From positions 75,657 to 139,656 of the forward strand of contig CAKPAG010000002.1 in the NCBI GenBank assembly GCA_934132895.1: a DNA stretch of 64,000 nt, written 5' to 3'. The DNA comes from an uncultured Clostridia bacterium. GTDB taxonomy: Bacteria; Bacillota; Clostridia; TANB77; CAG-465. Of this stretch, positions 41,665-51,950 are shown in pieces (position 1 is the stretch's first letter; every line of letters starts with the position of its first letter). Below the pieces are notes generated by a model. That model was given only the letters and a program-made list of their open reading frames with translations, ran no database searches and was not told the DNA's origin. A program made the position numbers and the translations under genes.

Positions 41665-44600
41665 CTACTCAACACTTTTTAGACTTTCAATCATATCTAT
41701 TTTTTGAAGTACAAAGTGAATAATAAAATTAACTATAAATGAAAATATGCATGTTATAATAGCAGAGTATATATAGCTTAGTTCCTTTATATGTCTTAAA
41801 AATCTAAGCGAATCTATTTCAACACTAGCAACTATTGCATCTGTCAAGAAATATCCAAATACTAGCCCAAATATAATTCCAAGTATTGTAAATATTACAT
41901 TTTCTTTATTTATATAACTATCCACTTCATTTTCATAAAAACCAAGTACTTTTAAGGTAGCTATCTCCCTTTTTCTTTCCGCTATATTTATATTCGCTAA
42001 GTTATATAACACAACAAAAGCAAGAAGTGCTGATGACACAATAAGTACAACCACAACATAATTCATAGTATTTAACATATCACTTATTGTTTTCATAAGA
42101 GTAGATGTTAATGATACTGAAGCCACCCCTTCAATGTTAAGTAAATCTTCTGTGATTTTTAATTCTTCTTCATTTTGAATATTTCCCATATTCAAAAATA
42201 TCATATTTGTGCTATATGATTTTATATTACTTTCATAAAATTCTTTTGACATATATACATAATGTGATACATAATTTTTAGCTATTGCAACTACTTTTAA
42301 TTCATACTCGATATCATCACTGCCTACAAGAGTAATAGTATCTCCTTTATTAATATTTAAGCTTTCAGCTGCTTTATCTGTGATAACTATTCCATCATTA
42401 GATAATAGTATTTTTTTATTAGTTTCTACATCTTCAAGATTGCACACATTATCAAATGTATCATTATTTTCAGGTACAAATACATTTACATTAACTGTCT
42501 TACTTCCTTTTTTTAAACTACCAGTTGAAGCACAAACTTTGTTTAAGGCTTCAATTTTTTCACTTTCACTTACATACTTTTCAATATCATTTATATTGTT
42601 TTGATTTAAAAGCGAAATGGAAGCGTCATATTTAAATACGTTTCCAAACTGCATTTGTGGTATATCTTCAACAGAATTTTTAATTCCAAATCCTGTAAGC
42701 ATAAGTCCTGTACATCCTGCAATTCCAATTATTGTCATCATTGCTCTTTTTTTGTATCTAAATATATTTCTTATTGTAACTTTATTTGAAAAACTAATTT
42801 TATTCCAAATAAAACTAATTCTTTCAAGTAAAATTTTTTTACCATTTTTAGGTGGTTTAGGCCTCATTAAAGTAGCCGGAGAGTTCTTTAATTCCTTTAT
42901 TGCAACAATTAATGTTGCTCCTCCTATGCATAAAAAAGCAATTGCTATTCCTGTTATACCTATTCCAAATTTATATGAAATATAGAAGTGTGGAATTGTA
43001 TAAAGTAAAGAATATAGCGACCAAACTATAGTAGGAAGTACATAAAATCCAACACTCATGCCAAGCACTCCACCTATAACACACGCAAGAAAAGAATACA
43101 TTATATATTTATATATAATCTGCGTATTAGTGTAGCCTAATGATTTAAGTGTACCTATTTCAATTCTTTCTTCTTCTATCATTCTTGTCATTGACGTTAA
43201 ACTAATAAGTACAGCTACAAAATAAAATATTACAGGAAACAATGTTGCAATATTATTCATTGTTTTTATTGCATCAAATATATTAGTATATCCAGAATTA
43301 TCCTCTCTAGTTAAAATATACCATTTAGCTTTTTCTATTTGTTTTATCTTATCTTTTGCTTCATTTAATTTTGCCTTCGCATCTTCTAATTTAAGATTTA
43401 CTTCGTTTTTCTTAGTTTCAAATTCCTTTTCATTTTGTTCTAACTTAAGTTTAGCGTCTTCTATTCTTTGCTTTGAGTTATTTATTTCTGCCTTTGCAGT
43501 AGAAAATTTATTAAGTGCTTTCTTTCTTTTAGACTCTAACTCTTTTTGGTTTCTTTCTAATTCATTTTTGGCATTTTCTAATTCTATTTTTCCTGAAGAA
43601 ATATTAGTTTCTGCTTGTTTTAAGCCTTCTTCTATTCTAATTTTATTACTATTTAATTCCTCTATTTTTTGAGTTAGGTTTAATATATTAGTATCTATTT
43701 GAGAGGTATCCTCACCTGCAGCTTCTAGCAAAGTTTTTTGTTTCTTTAATGCGTCTAAATTTAAATTCAAATTATTCAAATTATTATTAATTTCAGTTAA
43801 AGTTAAATTATAGTTTTTCTTTTCTTCTTCAAACTTACTACTTCCATCTTCTAGTTCTTTTTCTTTAGTAGCTAAAGTTTCTCTACCTTCTTTAAGTTTA
43901 TTTTCATAATTTAAAAACTCACTATTTGCATTTTTTTCTTCTCTTAATAATTTACTTTCAGCACTTTTAATTTTTTCTTCATTAATGCTTAATTCTTCTT
44001 TTGCATTTGTTATTTTTTTAGATGCGTCATTTAAAGAATCTTCAGCTTCTTTTTTGTTTTTTTCATACTCATCTTCAGCTTCTGCTAGCTTCTTATTTGC
44101 CTTATCTACAATACTTAAATATCTTGCATTCTCTCTTTCTTCTTTTATACTTTGAATACTTGTTTTTACTTCTTGAACCTTTTGATTATATTGAACATTT
44201 CCAGTAACATTTTCTTTTGTACCATCTAAGATAACATTTATTTCAGTGTAATAATCTGTATTTATAACAGACTTATTTACATATATATAATATGCTACTG
44301 TTCCATTTCCAAGAGTAGTATTTCCTCTAGTATTAGAGATGTATATTGGCGATGTTACTATTCCCACTACTTTAAATTTCTTTTCTTTAAAAACATCTTC
44401 ATCTGTATCTTCTTTTTTATCATCATTAAGAAGTGTTATTTCTTTTCCAATATAATCACTAGCATTTTGATTTAAAGCATAATTTTCATCAAGTAAACAT
44501 TCATCTTTAGTTTGTGGTAGTCTACCTGCTATAACTACTGGAGTATTTACATTTTCATCATATTCTATTACTTTACATACACTTTCTTTTTCATTAAAAA

Positions 44601-44886
44601 GCGAGTTAGAATCCTTTGAAATTCCAGGATACGCCTCTTTTACTCCATCAATTTCTTTTATAGCTTGCACATCTTCATCGGTTAAACCTAAAGTAGATAT
44701 AACATTTATATCATACATATTTGAGTTATCCAAATATGTGTCTAAACTATTTTCCATATCAGGGCTAGTTGCAACAAGTCCAGCATAAAAACCAACACCT
44801 AAGAAAGCCATTACTAGAATTGAAAAAAATCTACGTCTACTTTTTATAATTGTCTTTATATTATTTTTTAATAACGATTTTTTCAT
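41665..44886 (-). CDS. FtsX-like ABC transporter permease with long extracellular coiled coil
   Basis: 1073 aa. An N-terminal membrane helix (about 17-40) is followed by an extracellular domain, a coiled coil of about 270 residues (roughly 245-520), three helices of the first FtsX domain (about 555-690), a second helix and MacB-like extracellular domain, and a final FtsX domain with three helices (about 940-1065). The coupling segment IEIGTLKSLGYTNTQI recurs as REIATLKVLGFYENEV. Such exporters act mechanically on lipids, lipoproteins or envelope enzymes. It pairs with the ATPase gene just upstream. Confidence 0.87.
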   Translation of the reverse strand: MKKSLLKNNIKTIIKSRRRFFSILVMAFLGVGFYAGLVATSPDMENSLDTYLDNSNMYDINVISTLGLTDEDVQAIKEIDGVKEAYPGISKDSNSLFNEKESVCKVIEYDENVNTPVVIAGRLPQTKDECLLDENYALNQNASDYIGKEITLLNDDKKEDTDEDVFKEKKFKVVGIVTSPIYISNTRGNTTLGNGTVAYYIYVNKSVINTDYYTEINVILDGTKENVTGNVQYNQKVQEVKTSIQSIKEERENARYLSIVDKANKKLAEAEDEYEKNKKEAEDSLNDASKKITNAKEELSINEEKIKSAESKLLREEKNANSEFLNYENKLKEGRETLATKEKELEDGSSKFEEEKKNYNLTLTEINNNLNNLNLNLDALKKQKTLLEAAGEDTSQIDTNILNLTQKIEELNSNKIRIEEGLKQAETNISSGKIELENAKNELERNQKELESKRKKALNKFSTAKAEINNSKQRIEDAKLKLEQNEKEFETKKNEVNLKLEDAKAKLNEAKDKIKQIEKAKWYILTREDNSGYTNIFDAIKTMNNIATLFPVIFYFVAVLISLTSMTRMIEEERIEIGTLKSLGYTNTQIIYKYIMYSFLACVIGGVLGMSVGFYVLPTIVWSLYSLLYTIPHFYISYKFGIGITGIAIAFLCIGGATLIVAIKELKNSPATLMRPKPPKNGKKILLERISFIWNKISFSNKVTIRNIFRYKKRAMMTIIGIAGCTGLMLTGFGIKNSVEDIPQMQFGNVFKYDASISLLNQNNINDIEKYVSESEKIEALNKVCASTGSLKKGSKTVNVNVFVPENNDTFDNVCNLEDVETNKKILLSNDGIVITDKAAESLNINKGDTITLVGSDDIEYELKVVAIAKNYVSHYVYMSKEFYESNIKSYSTNMIFLNMGNIQNEEELKITEDLLNIEGVASVSLTSTLMKTISDMLNTMNYVVVVLIVSSALLAFVVLYNLANINIAERKREIATLKVLGFYENEVDSYINKENVIFTILGIIFGLVFGYFLTDAIVASVEIDSLRFLRHIKELSYIYSAIITCIFSFIVNFIIHFVLQKIDMIESLKSVE

Positions 44887-44904
44887 ATATTCTCTTTTTC
44901 CTTT

Positions 44905-45606
44905 TTACCATTCTATATCATCAATTGACACTCTTTTTATATTTTGAATTATACTTTCAGCCACCCCATTTTTAAAATGTATAACTTTATCTGCCATAGG
45001 AGCTATTGCTGAGTTATGCGTTATTATTATTACTGTCATTTTTTCTTTTTTTGACATGTCCTGTAATAATTTCAAAATACTCTTTCCTGTTTTGTAATCA
45101 AGTGCACCAGTTGGTTCATCACATAAAAGTAATTTAGGATTTTTGGCTATTGCCCTTGCAATTGCAACCCTTTGTTGTTCACCACCTGAAAGCTGAGATG
45201 GAAAATTATTTTTTCTTAAACCTAACCCCACTTTATCTAGAATTTCATCTACATCTAATGCATCACTGCATAACTGTGTTGCAAGTTCTACATTTTCTTT
45301 TGCAGTTAAATTTTGTACTAAATTATAGAATTGAAAAACAAAACCAATATCATTTCTTCTATATTTTACTAAGTCTCTTTTCTTTAGTTTAGTTATATCT
45401 TTACCGTCGATTATGACACTACCTCTAGTTACACTATCCATTCCACCTAATATATTTAAAGCAGTAGTTTTTCCAGCACCACTTGGACCTACTATAACTA
45501 CCAATTCTCCCTTTTTTATATCAAAACTAGCACCATCTAAAGCCTTAACACTAACTTCCCCCATTTTATATTCTTTTTCTACTTCTTTAAACTCGATATA
45601 TGACAT
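44905..45606 (-). CDS. ABC transporter ATP-binding protein (LolD/MacB type)
   Basis: 233 aa. GPSGAGKTTALNILGGMD (Walker A), LSGGEQQRVAIARAIAKNPK (signature) and LLLCDEPTGALD (Walker B) are complete. The X-loop and length fit the LolD/FtsE-like group that powers FtsX/MacB permeases. It is the first gene of the pair, 18 bases before the permease, with AAGGAG before the ATG. Confidence 0.93.
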   Translation of the reverse strand: MSYIEFKEVEKEYKMGEVSVKALDGASFDIKKGELVVIVGPSGAGKTTALNILGGMDSVTRGSVIIDGKDITKLKKRDLVKYRRNDIGFVFQFYNLVQNLTAKENVELATQLCSDALDVDEILDKVGLGLRKNNFPSQLSGGEQQRVAIARAIAKNPKLLLCDEPTGALDYKTGKSILKLLQDMSKKEKMTVIIITHNSAIAPMADKVIHFKNGVAESIIQNIKRVSIDDIEW

Positions 45607-45648
45607 TCTACTTCTCCTTATTTTTCTCTACCATTACATATATATTTC

Positions 45649-45678
45649 ATTATAATTCTAACATATGAGAAAAATCAA
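45649..45678 (-). promoter_or_regulatory. Promoter of the ABC exporter
   Basis: TTGATT (45673-45678), 18 bases, TATAAT (45649-45654) on the minus strand. Confidence 0.6.
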
Positions 45679-45754
45679 TTCAATATTTCAATAATTTTTT
45701 CACATATTTTACACTTAACTCTACATATTTTTGTAAATTTATTTTTCTAATCTA

Positions 45755-45783
45755 TTGTAAGTATTATGTGAATATGGTATAAT
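45755..45783 (+). promoter_or_regulatory. Promoter of the 144-aa gene
   Basis: TTGTAA (45755-45760), 17 bases, TATAAT (45778-45783). Confidence 0.65.
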
Positions 45784-45829
45784 ACAATCATTAATATTTA
45801 AATAATCATTTCATAATTGGAGGGATAAT

Positions 45830-46264
45830 ATGCTAAAAGAAATATTAGGAATAATTTTTAAAATTTTAACTTTCCAACCTGTAGTTAATGGTAGTTACAT
45901 TGTAAGTTTTTTAATCTGGATAGCTATTATATCATTAATTTTACTAATAATACCAGGTTTAATTGAGCGTTTTAATAAACTATACATTAAACTAAAAACC
46001 AAAGAAATAAAAGAAGAACAAGTTTTAGCAATAGTAACACAAAAATGCTATATTCCAGCATATAGTAGTATTAGTGCAAGCGGCTCTCTTAAACGGTGTG
46101 ATTCATGTTATGAGATATACTTAACTTACTTTACTGAAACTTTTTGTATCGATTCTAAAAAGCTTTACAAAAGCGTAAAAATTGGTACAAAAGTACCTAT
46201 AATATTGTTAAGCTATATAACAAAAAAGGGCAAAGTTATAAAAACCGAATTTGAACTTGTATAA
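45830..46264 (+). CDS. Unknown membrane-anchored 144-aa protein
   Basis: Not recognised. One membrane helix (about 22-45) is followed by a short basic stretch and a beta-rich soluble domain with CDSCYEIYLTYFTETFC (three Cys). TTGGAGGG precedes the ATG. Residue 89 is Arg from the very rare CGG (46094-46096) after AAA, read in frame since the rest of the domain follows. It is followed by a tiny lipoprotein gene. Confidence 0.7.
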   Translation: MLKEILGIIFKILTFQPVVNGSYIVSFLIWIAIISLILLIIPGLIERFNKLYIKLKTKEIKEEQVLAIVTQKCYIPAYSSISASGSLKRCDSCYEIYLTYFTETFCIDSKKLYKSVKIGTKVPIILLSYITKKGKVIKTEFELV

Positions 46265-46288
46265 TAAATTCTAAGGAAGATTATAAAA

Positions 46289-46381
46289 TTGAAAAAACGG
46301 TTAATTTTACTTTTAGGAATTGTGTTACTATTAATTCCAATTTTAATTAGTTGCAAATCAAAAAAGCAACATAAAAGTTAG
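46289..46381 (+). CDS. Tiny putative lipoprotein (30 aa)
   Basis: TTG start after AAGGAAG. MKKRLILLLGIVLLLIPILI leads to SCKSKKQHKS: a lipoprotein signal peptide with a Cys after LIS and only eight residues beyond it. The fourth codon is CGG (46298-46300), read in frame, as a shift there meets UAA at once. It resembles small lysis-type or stress lipoproteins in size, but no function can be assigned. Confidence 0.5.
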   Translation: MKKRLILLLGIVLLLIPILISCKSKKQHKS

Positions 46382-46400
46382 AAAACCAAAACTCTAACAC

Positions 46401-46444
46401 AAAAAAATACATATCCTTATAAACTATAAGAATATGTATTTTTT
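46401..46444. terminator. Bidirectional terminator
   Basis: AAAATACATAT-CTTATA / TATAAG-ATATGTATTTT stem between convergent genes. Confidence 0.78.
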
Positions 46445-46943
46445 AATTTTTAGATATATAGTCCTCTAATTTTTTTGAATTTTCAGATATAATAAGATAC
46501 ACATATTTTCCCTTTACTTTTACTTTACTTTCAAAAAGTAAATCATATTCAGAAAGTAAAAAGCTTTCCCATTCTTTTTTGTAACTTACAAGAAAAGTTT
46601 CTAATTTTTCTTGTATTTCGTTTGTATTTTCTTGTTCTTTTGCCTCGATAATTATATACATATTTGCATTTACATTTACTATTGGTATCTTTCCTGTATA
46701 ACTATTAATTTTTTCCATTGGTATATTTAAAGTATTTTCTATATACGAACTATCAATATCTTTCATATTTGCTAAGTTAAAATCTCCATTTTCCTCAAAA
46801 TATGAATTAAGATTCTCAAAATTAATACTTAAATCTTTATATTTATTTTTACCATCACATTTTTCTTTTACAATAATAACTGTAGTAAAAACAAAAGAAG
46901 CAAGTATTATTATAGAAATTAAAATAACATATTTCCTTTTCAT
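46443..46943 (-). CDS. Membrane-anchored DUF4358-like protein
   Basis: 166 aa with one N-terminal helix (about 5-25) and an extracellular domain. INSYTGKIPIVNVNANMYII followed by a 30-residue helix and an end that includes LIISENSKKLEDYI resembles the DUF4358 family of clostridial anchored proteins. This is a pattern impression only. The ATG at 46941-46943 is chosen because AGGAG lies 8 bases before it. Its stop codon lies within the 3' arm of the terminator. Confidence 0.6.
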   Translation of the reverse strand: MKRKYVILISIIILASFVFTTVIIVKEKCDGKNKYKDLSINFENLNSYFEENGDFNLANMKDIDSSYIENTLNIPMEKINSYTGKIPIVNVNANMYIIIEAKEQENTNEIQEKLETFLVSYKKEWESFLLSEYDLLFESKVKVKGKYVYLIISENSKKLEDYISKN

Positions 46944-46970
46944 TATACTCACTCCTTTTGTTTATTTTTA

Positions 46971-48413
46971 CTACTTATTTAATTCTTGAATTAAAATCTC
47001 ATTTACAATTTTAGGGTTGGCTTTTCCTTTAGTTTCTTTCATTATTTGACCAACTAAAAATCCTATAGCTTTATCTTTTCCGTTATGATAATCTTCTACT
47101 GATTTAGGATTATTTTCTACGACTTTTAAAACAATCTCTTTTATTGCACCCTCATCAGATATCTGAATAAGACCTTTTTCTTTTACTATTTCTTCTGCCA
47201 TTTTACCAGTATTAAACATATCTATAAATACTTTTTTAGCAATTGCAGAACTAATTTTTCCACTATCAATTAAAGTGATTAGTGATGCTAAATTTTCTTC
47301 AGTTACTTTAGAGGCATCAATTTCTATTTCTGCTTCATTTAACATTTTTGCAAAGTCGCTCATTATCCAATTTGCTACTTGCTTTGGACTCTTGCAAATA
47401 GAAACTGTTTTTTCAAAATAATTTGCTGTCTTTTTTGAAGATGTAAGTTGAGTAGCATCATATTCTGAAAGTCCATATTCAGTCATATATCTTTCTTTTT
47501 TAACATGTGGCATTTCAGGTAAGCTATTTTTTAAAGATTCTATATATTCATCAGATAAAACGATTGGAGCAAGGTCAGGTTCTGGAAAATATCTATAATC
47601 ATGTGCATCTTCTTTAGAACGCATTGCATATCCAATTCCTTTATCATCATCGAAACGTCTTGTTTCTTGGTATATAACTCCGCCCTTTTCTAATTCTTCT
47701 ATCTGTCTGTTAGTCTCAAATTCAATAGATCTCTCAATTGATTTGAAAGAGTTTAAATTTTTAGTTTCAGTTCTTGTACCAAATTTTGTTTCTCCTTTTT
47801 TCCTTACAGATAAGTTTACATCACATCTTAAAGAGCCTTCTTGCATTTTACAATCACATATTTCCAAATACTCCAGTATTTCTTTTAATGTTTGCATATA
47901 TGCTACTGCTTCTTCTGCACTTCTTATATCTGGTTCTGATACTATTTCAATAAGGGGTACTCCACATCTATTCAAGTCTACCAAAGTATCACCAGTAAAA
48001 GCGTCGTGTATAAGTTTTCCAGCATCATCTTCAATATGTATTCTTGTAATTCCAATACTTTTCTTTGTGCCATTAGATAGTGTTATATCCACATGACCAT
48101 GTTCGCAAAGAGGTAAATCATATTGTGAAATCTGATAAGCTCTTGGAGTATCAGGATAAAAATAGTTCTTTCTGTCTTGTTTAGAAAATCTTGCAATTTC
48201 TGAATTTGTTGCAAGTCCCATTTTCACAGCATATTCTACTACCTTTTTATTTAACACTGGAAGTGTGCCTGGCATTCCAGTACATACTGGACAACAATGC
48301 GTATTTGGATCAGCACCAAATTCAGTGCTACAATTACAATAGATTTTTGTTTTTGTAGCAAGTTCTGCATGCACTTCAAGTCCAATTATAACTTCATAAT
48401 CTTCTTTATTCAC
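46971..48413 (-). CDS. gatB: Asp-tRNA(Asn)/Glu-tRNA(Gln) amidotransferase subunit B
   Basis: 480 aa. It has VIIGLEVHAELATKTKIYCN, the zinc-site cysteines CNCSTEFGADPNTHCCPVC, and the C-terminal YqeY-like tRNA-binding tail (GFLVGQIMKETKGKANPKIV). GatB phosphorylates Glu on mischarged tRNA for amidation by GatA. It is the last gene of gatC-gatA-proS-gatB, one base after proS. Confidence 0.97.
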   Translation of the reverse strand: MNKEDYEVIIGLEVHAELATKTKIYCNCSTEFGADPNTHCCPVCTGMPGTLPVLNKKVVEYAVKMGLATNSEIARFSKQDRKNYFYPDTPRAYQISQYDLPLCEHGHVDITLSNGTKKSIGITRIHIEDDAGKLIHDAFTGDTLVDLNRCGVPLIEIVSEPDIRSAEEAVAYMQTLKEILEYLEICDCKMQEGSLRCDVNLSVRKKGETKFGTRTETKNLNSFKSIERSIEFETNRQIEELEKGGVIYQETRRFDDDKGIGYAMRSKEDAHDYRYFPEPDLAPIVLSDEYIESLKNSLPEMPHVKKERYMTEYGLSEYDATQLTSSKKTANYFEKTVSICKSPKQVANWIMSDFAKMLNEAEIEIDASKVTEENLASLITLIDSGKISSAIAKKVFIDMFNTGKMAEEIVKEKGLIQISDEGAIKEIVLKVVENNPKSVEDYHNGKDKAIGFLVGQIMKETKGKANPKIVNEILIQELNK

Positions 48414-50138
48414 TTAAAATACCCATCCTTTCCTTGTGTTTTCTATAACATCTAAAAGCTCTTTATCTGTTATATAAACACTTTCTTCTTTTCCATAAAT
48501 TTTTAACTCCAATTTATTTTCTTCTAAATTTCTTGGGCTAATTATTATTTGTATTGGTGCAGACACAAGGTCAGCATCAGCAAATTTTACACCTGGATTT
48601 TTATTTCTATCATCAAGTAATACATCATCATATTTTTTATTTAATAATTCATACATACTGTCTGCAATATTTTTTATTTCAGTATTTTTAGTATAATCTA
48701 TTGGTAATATATGAATATCAAATGGTGCAATACTTGGTGGTAAATTGGCTTTTTTCTTATCTGCTTTAGCTTCTAAAACTGATGCAAAAAGTCTTCCTAC
48801 TCCAATGCCATAGCATCCCATTATTGGATTTTTCTTTTTACCATCCTCATCAATATATGTCATATTCATTGTTTTTGTATATTTATCACCAAGCTTAAAT
48901 ATATTTCCAACTTCTATTCCATTTGAGATATTTAAATGCTTTTTGTGACATACAGGGCAATAATCATCTTCTACGACTTTAGCCACGTCAAAGAATTTAA
49001 CATCTCCTACATCTCTTAAAATATTTACTCCTGTATAATGATAATCTTTTTCATTTGCTCCAAAAATTAATGATTTTTCATTTTCTAAAGACTTATCATA
49101 TACCACAACTGCTTTTTCTGTTAAATTAATAGGTCCTACAAAACCATATGTTATATCATCTTTTTCTAGTTCTTTTTTAGGGATTAAATCTTCATCATCA
49201 ATACCTAGTAAATTACGAAGCTTTGTTTCATTTACTTCTCTATCAGCACGTATAAATACAACAATAGTTTCATTTGTATCAAGTCTTTCATAAATAACAG
49301 CTTTACCCATATTTTCAGCAGCTTTAGAAGTATACTTTTCTAAAGCATCTATAGTTTTTATATTTGGAGTATATATCTTTGCTAATGGTTCTTCAATTTC
49401 ATTTGCTACATCATATTTGTATGTAGATGCGACTTCCATATTTGCGTTATAATTACAATTTTTACATGTTATTATTTTATCTTCACCACTATCACAAAGT
49501 AACATAAACTCATGTGCCATACTTCCGCCCATCATTCCGGTATCAGAAAGAACTGCAACAACCTCTGGTATTCCAACTCTTTCAAATATTTTTTCATATG
49601 CTTTGTAGTATTCATCATAAGTTTTGTCTAAACTTTCTGAATCTGTATGGAAAGAGTACGCATCTTTCATTGTAAATTCTCTTACACGAATAAGTCCTGC
49701 TCTTGGTCTTGCTTCATCTCTAAATTTTGTTTGAATTTGAAATACTGAAAATGGATATTTTTGATATGAAGTTGCATCATTTAAAAGTGAAAATACAACT
49801 GCTTCTTCATGTGTCATTGAAAGTACCATTTTAGCATTGTTCCTATCTTCAAATCTTAAAAGTTCAGATCCAACAGAATCATATCTTCCTGACATATCCC
49901 ATAATTTTTTAGTTGCAACCACAGGCATTGACATTTCTTGTGAGCCTATTTTTTCCATTTCTTCACGTATAATTTTTTCTACTTTAGATATTACTTTTTT
50001 TCCAAGTGGCATAAGCGTATATATACCTGAAGCCATTTGCTTTATATATCCGCCCTTAATCAAAATTCCATGACTTACAACACTTGCTTCACTTGGCCAT
50101 TCTTTTTTTGTATCTGCGATAAGTTTTGATTGTAACAT
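48414..50138 (-). CDS. proS: Prolyl-tRNA synthetase
   Basis: 574 aa, bacterial long type. Class II motifs are visible: SHGILIKGGYIKQMASGIYT, then FRDEARPRAGLIRVREFTMK (motif 2) and GCYGIGVGRL (motif 3). The INS editing domain lies between (about 225-400). It inserts between gatA and gatB, an uncommon place, though all products serve tRNA charging. ATG at 50138 starts 15 bases after gatA. Confidence 0.97.
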   Translation of the reverse strand: MLQSKLIADTKKEWPSEASVVSHGILIKGGYIKQMASGIYTLMPLGKKVISKVEKIIREEMEKIGSQEMSMPVVATKKLWDMSGRYDSVGSELLRFEDRNNAKMVLSMTHEEAVVFSLLNDATSYQKYPFSVFQIQTKFRDEARPRAGLIRVREFTMKDAYSFHTDSESLDKTYDEYYKAYEKIFERVGIPEVVAVLSDTGMMGGSMAHEFMLLCDSGEDKIITCKNCNYNANMEVASTYKYDVANEIEEPLAKIYTPNIKTIDALEKYTSKAAENMGKAVIYERLDTNETIVVFIRADREVNETKLRNLLGIDDEDLIPKKELEKDDITYGFVGPINLTEKAVVVYDKSLENEKSLIFGANEKDYHYTGVNILRDVGDVKFFDVAKVVEDDYCPVCHKKHLNISNGIEVGNIFKLGDKYTKTMNMTYIDEDGKKKNPIMGCYGIGVGRLFASVLEAKADKKKANLPPSIAPFDIHILPIDYTKNTEIKNIADSMYELLNKKYDDVLLDDRNKNPGVKFADADLVSAPIQIIISPRNLEENKLELKIYGKEESVYITDKELLDVIENTRKGWVF

Positions 50139-50152
50139 ATTATCACTTCCCT

Positions 50153-51613
50153 CTAAATGTTTGGTTTTTTATCTATAAAATCGGTATTTTTTTCAAAAGT
50201 ATAAGTAACATTAAATAGCTTTTCTTCTTCAAAATAGCTTGATATAAACTGTAAACCTATTGGCATACCATTTTTATCAAAGCCACCAGGAACTGATATT
50301 GCTGGAAGTCCTGCTATATTTACTGGTACTGTATATATATCTTCTAAATACATTTCTAATGGATTTTCCTGTTTTTCTCCAAATTTAAATGATGTGTGAG
50401 GTGCTGTTGGTATTAAAATAACATCACAACTTTCAAAAACTTTTTTGAATTCATTTATTATTAATGTTCTTACACATTGTGCTCTTTTGTAATATGCATC
50501 ATAATAACCAGAAGAAAGCACATAAGTTCCTAACATTATTCTTCTTTTAACTTCTTCTCCAAAACCTTCTGTTCTAGAATTTATATATAACTCTTCTAAG
50601 TCATCAAATTCTTTTGTTCTATGACCGTATCTTATTCCATCATAACGACCTAAATTTGAAGATGCTTCTGCAGTAGCTATGATATAATATGTAGCTAAAC
50701 TATATTTAGCATATTCCAAATTTATATGTTCTATTTTTGCTCCTAAGCTTTCAAGCTTTTTAACTGCCTCATCATATGCTGCTTTTACATCACTATTTAC
50801 GCCTTCGCTTACAAACTCGTCTGGGACTCCAATTTTCATTCCCTTAATGTCATTTACCAATGATTTTAAATAATCTTTAGTTTCTACTTCTACTGAAGTT
50901 GTATCTTTTTTATCATAACCTGCAAGCACATTTAACATCAAAGCTGTATCTTCTACGTTTTTTCCAAATGGTCCAATTTGATCAAGTGATGATGCATATG
51001 CAATAAGTCCATATCTTGATACAAGGCCATAAGTTGGTTTAAGTCCAACAACACTACAATATGATGCTGGTTGCCTTATAGAACCACCAGTATCACTTCC
51101 AAGAGCAGCATACGCCATATCTGAAGCTACTGCTACTGCACTTCCACCACTTGAGCCTCCAGGTACATTTTCTATATTCCATGGATTTTTAGTTTTTTTC
51201 ATGTAAGAAGTTTCTGTAGAAGACCCCATAGCAAATTCATCCATATTTGTTTTACCAAGTACTATAGCTCCAGCTTTTTCTAATTTTTCAATAACTGTTG
51301 CGTTATATATTGGTACAAACTCTTCAAGCATACGTGATGCACATGTTGTTTTAACACCTTTAGTACAAATGTTATCTTTTATAGCTATAGGTACGCCACC
51401 AAGCTCACCTATATTTTCTCCTGCATCCAATCTTTTTTGTAAAATTTCTGCTTGTTTGTATGCATCCTCTTTACAAAGTGTAATATATGCTCCCAAAGTA
51501 TTATCTACGCTTTCTATTCTTTGATAAACACTATCTAAAACTTCTTTTATACTAACTTCTTTATTTTTTATCATAGAAGCAATTTTACTTAAACTTAATT
51601 TATATAATTCCAT
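50153..51613 (-). CDS. gatA: Asp-tRNA(Asn)/Glu-tRNA(Gln) amidotransferase subunit A
   Basis: 486 aa amidase-signature enzyme. The Ser-cisSer-Lys triad is in GVPIAIKDNI (Lys), PGGSSGGSAVAVAS and GSDTGGSIRQPAS. It makes ammonia from Gln or Asn and passes it to GatB. It follows gatC by 11 bases. Length and motifs are normal. Confidence 0.97.
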   Translation of the reverse strand: MELYKLSLSKIASMIKNKEVSIKEVLDSVYQRIESVDNTLGAYITLCKEDAYKQAEILQKRLDAGENIGELGGVPIAIKDNICTKGVKTTCASRMLEEFVPIYNATVIEKLEKAGAIVLGKTNMDEFAMGSSTETSYMKKTKNPWNIENVPGGSSGGSAVAVASDMAYAALGSDTGGSIRQPASYCSVVGLKPTYGLVSRYGLIAYASSLDQIGPFGKNVEDTALMLNVLAGYDKKDTTSVEVETKDYLKSLVNDIKGMKIGVPDEFVSEGVNSDVKAAYDEAVKKLESLGAKIEHINLEYAKYSLATYYIIATAEASSNLGRYDGIRYGHRTKEFDDLEELYINSRTEGFGEEVKRRIMLGTYVLSSGYYDAYYKRAQCVRTLIINEFKKVFESCDVILIPTAPHTSFKFGEKQENPLEMYLEDIYTVPVNIAGLPAISVPGGFDKNGMPIGLQFISSYFEEEKLFNVTYTFEKNTDFIDKKPNI

Positions 51614-51624
51614 TTTTTCTACCC

Positions 51625-51912
51625 CTATTCTACAACTCTAGGAACACTTATACAGCCCCCAGCTTTAGTTGGTGCATTTTTCAATATTTCTTCTCTTACA
51701 TAAGATTTTTGCACCATATCTTCTCTAAATACATTAGACACATTTAATATATGATTTGTCGGTTTAATCCCACTTATATCTATATTAGCAAGTTCATTTG
51801 CATAATCTACTATATTTGATAAATCTTTAGTATACTTTGTAACTTCCTCATCATTTAATTTAAGTTTAGCAAGATCAGCAATATGTCTTACTTCTTCTTT
51901 TGAAACGCTCAT
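51625..51912 (-). CDS. gatC: Asp-tRNA(Asn)/Glu-tRNA(Gln) amidotransferase subunit C
   Basis: 95 aa. VRHIADLAKLKLNDEEVTKY and the C-terminal SVPRVVE are the GatC signature. It wraps around GatA and stabilises the GatA-GatB contact. It is the first gene of the operon, with AAGGAGGT before the ATG. Confidence 0.95.
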   Translation of the reverse strand: MSVSKEEVRHIADLAKLKLNDEEVTKYTKDLSNIVDYANELANIDISGIKPTNHILNVSNVFREDMVQKSYVREEILKNAPTKAGGCISVPRVVE

Positions 51913-51950
51913 AAAAAAAGACCTCCTTAAAATCTAAATTTACGTATATA

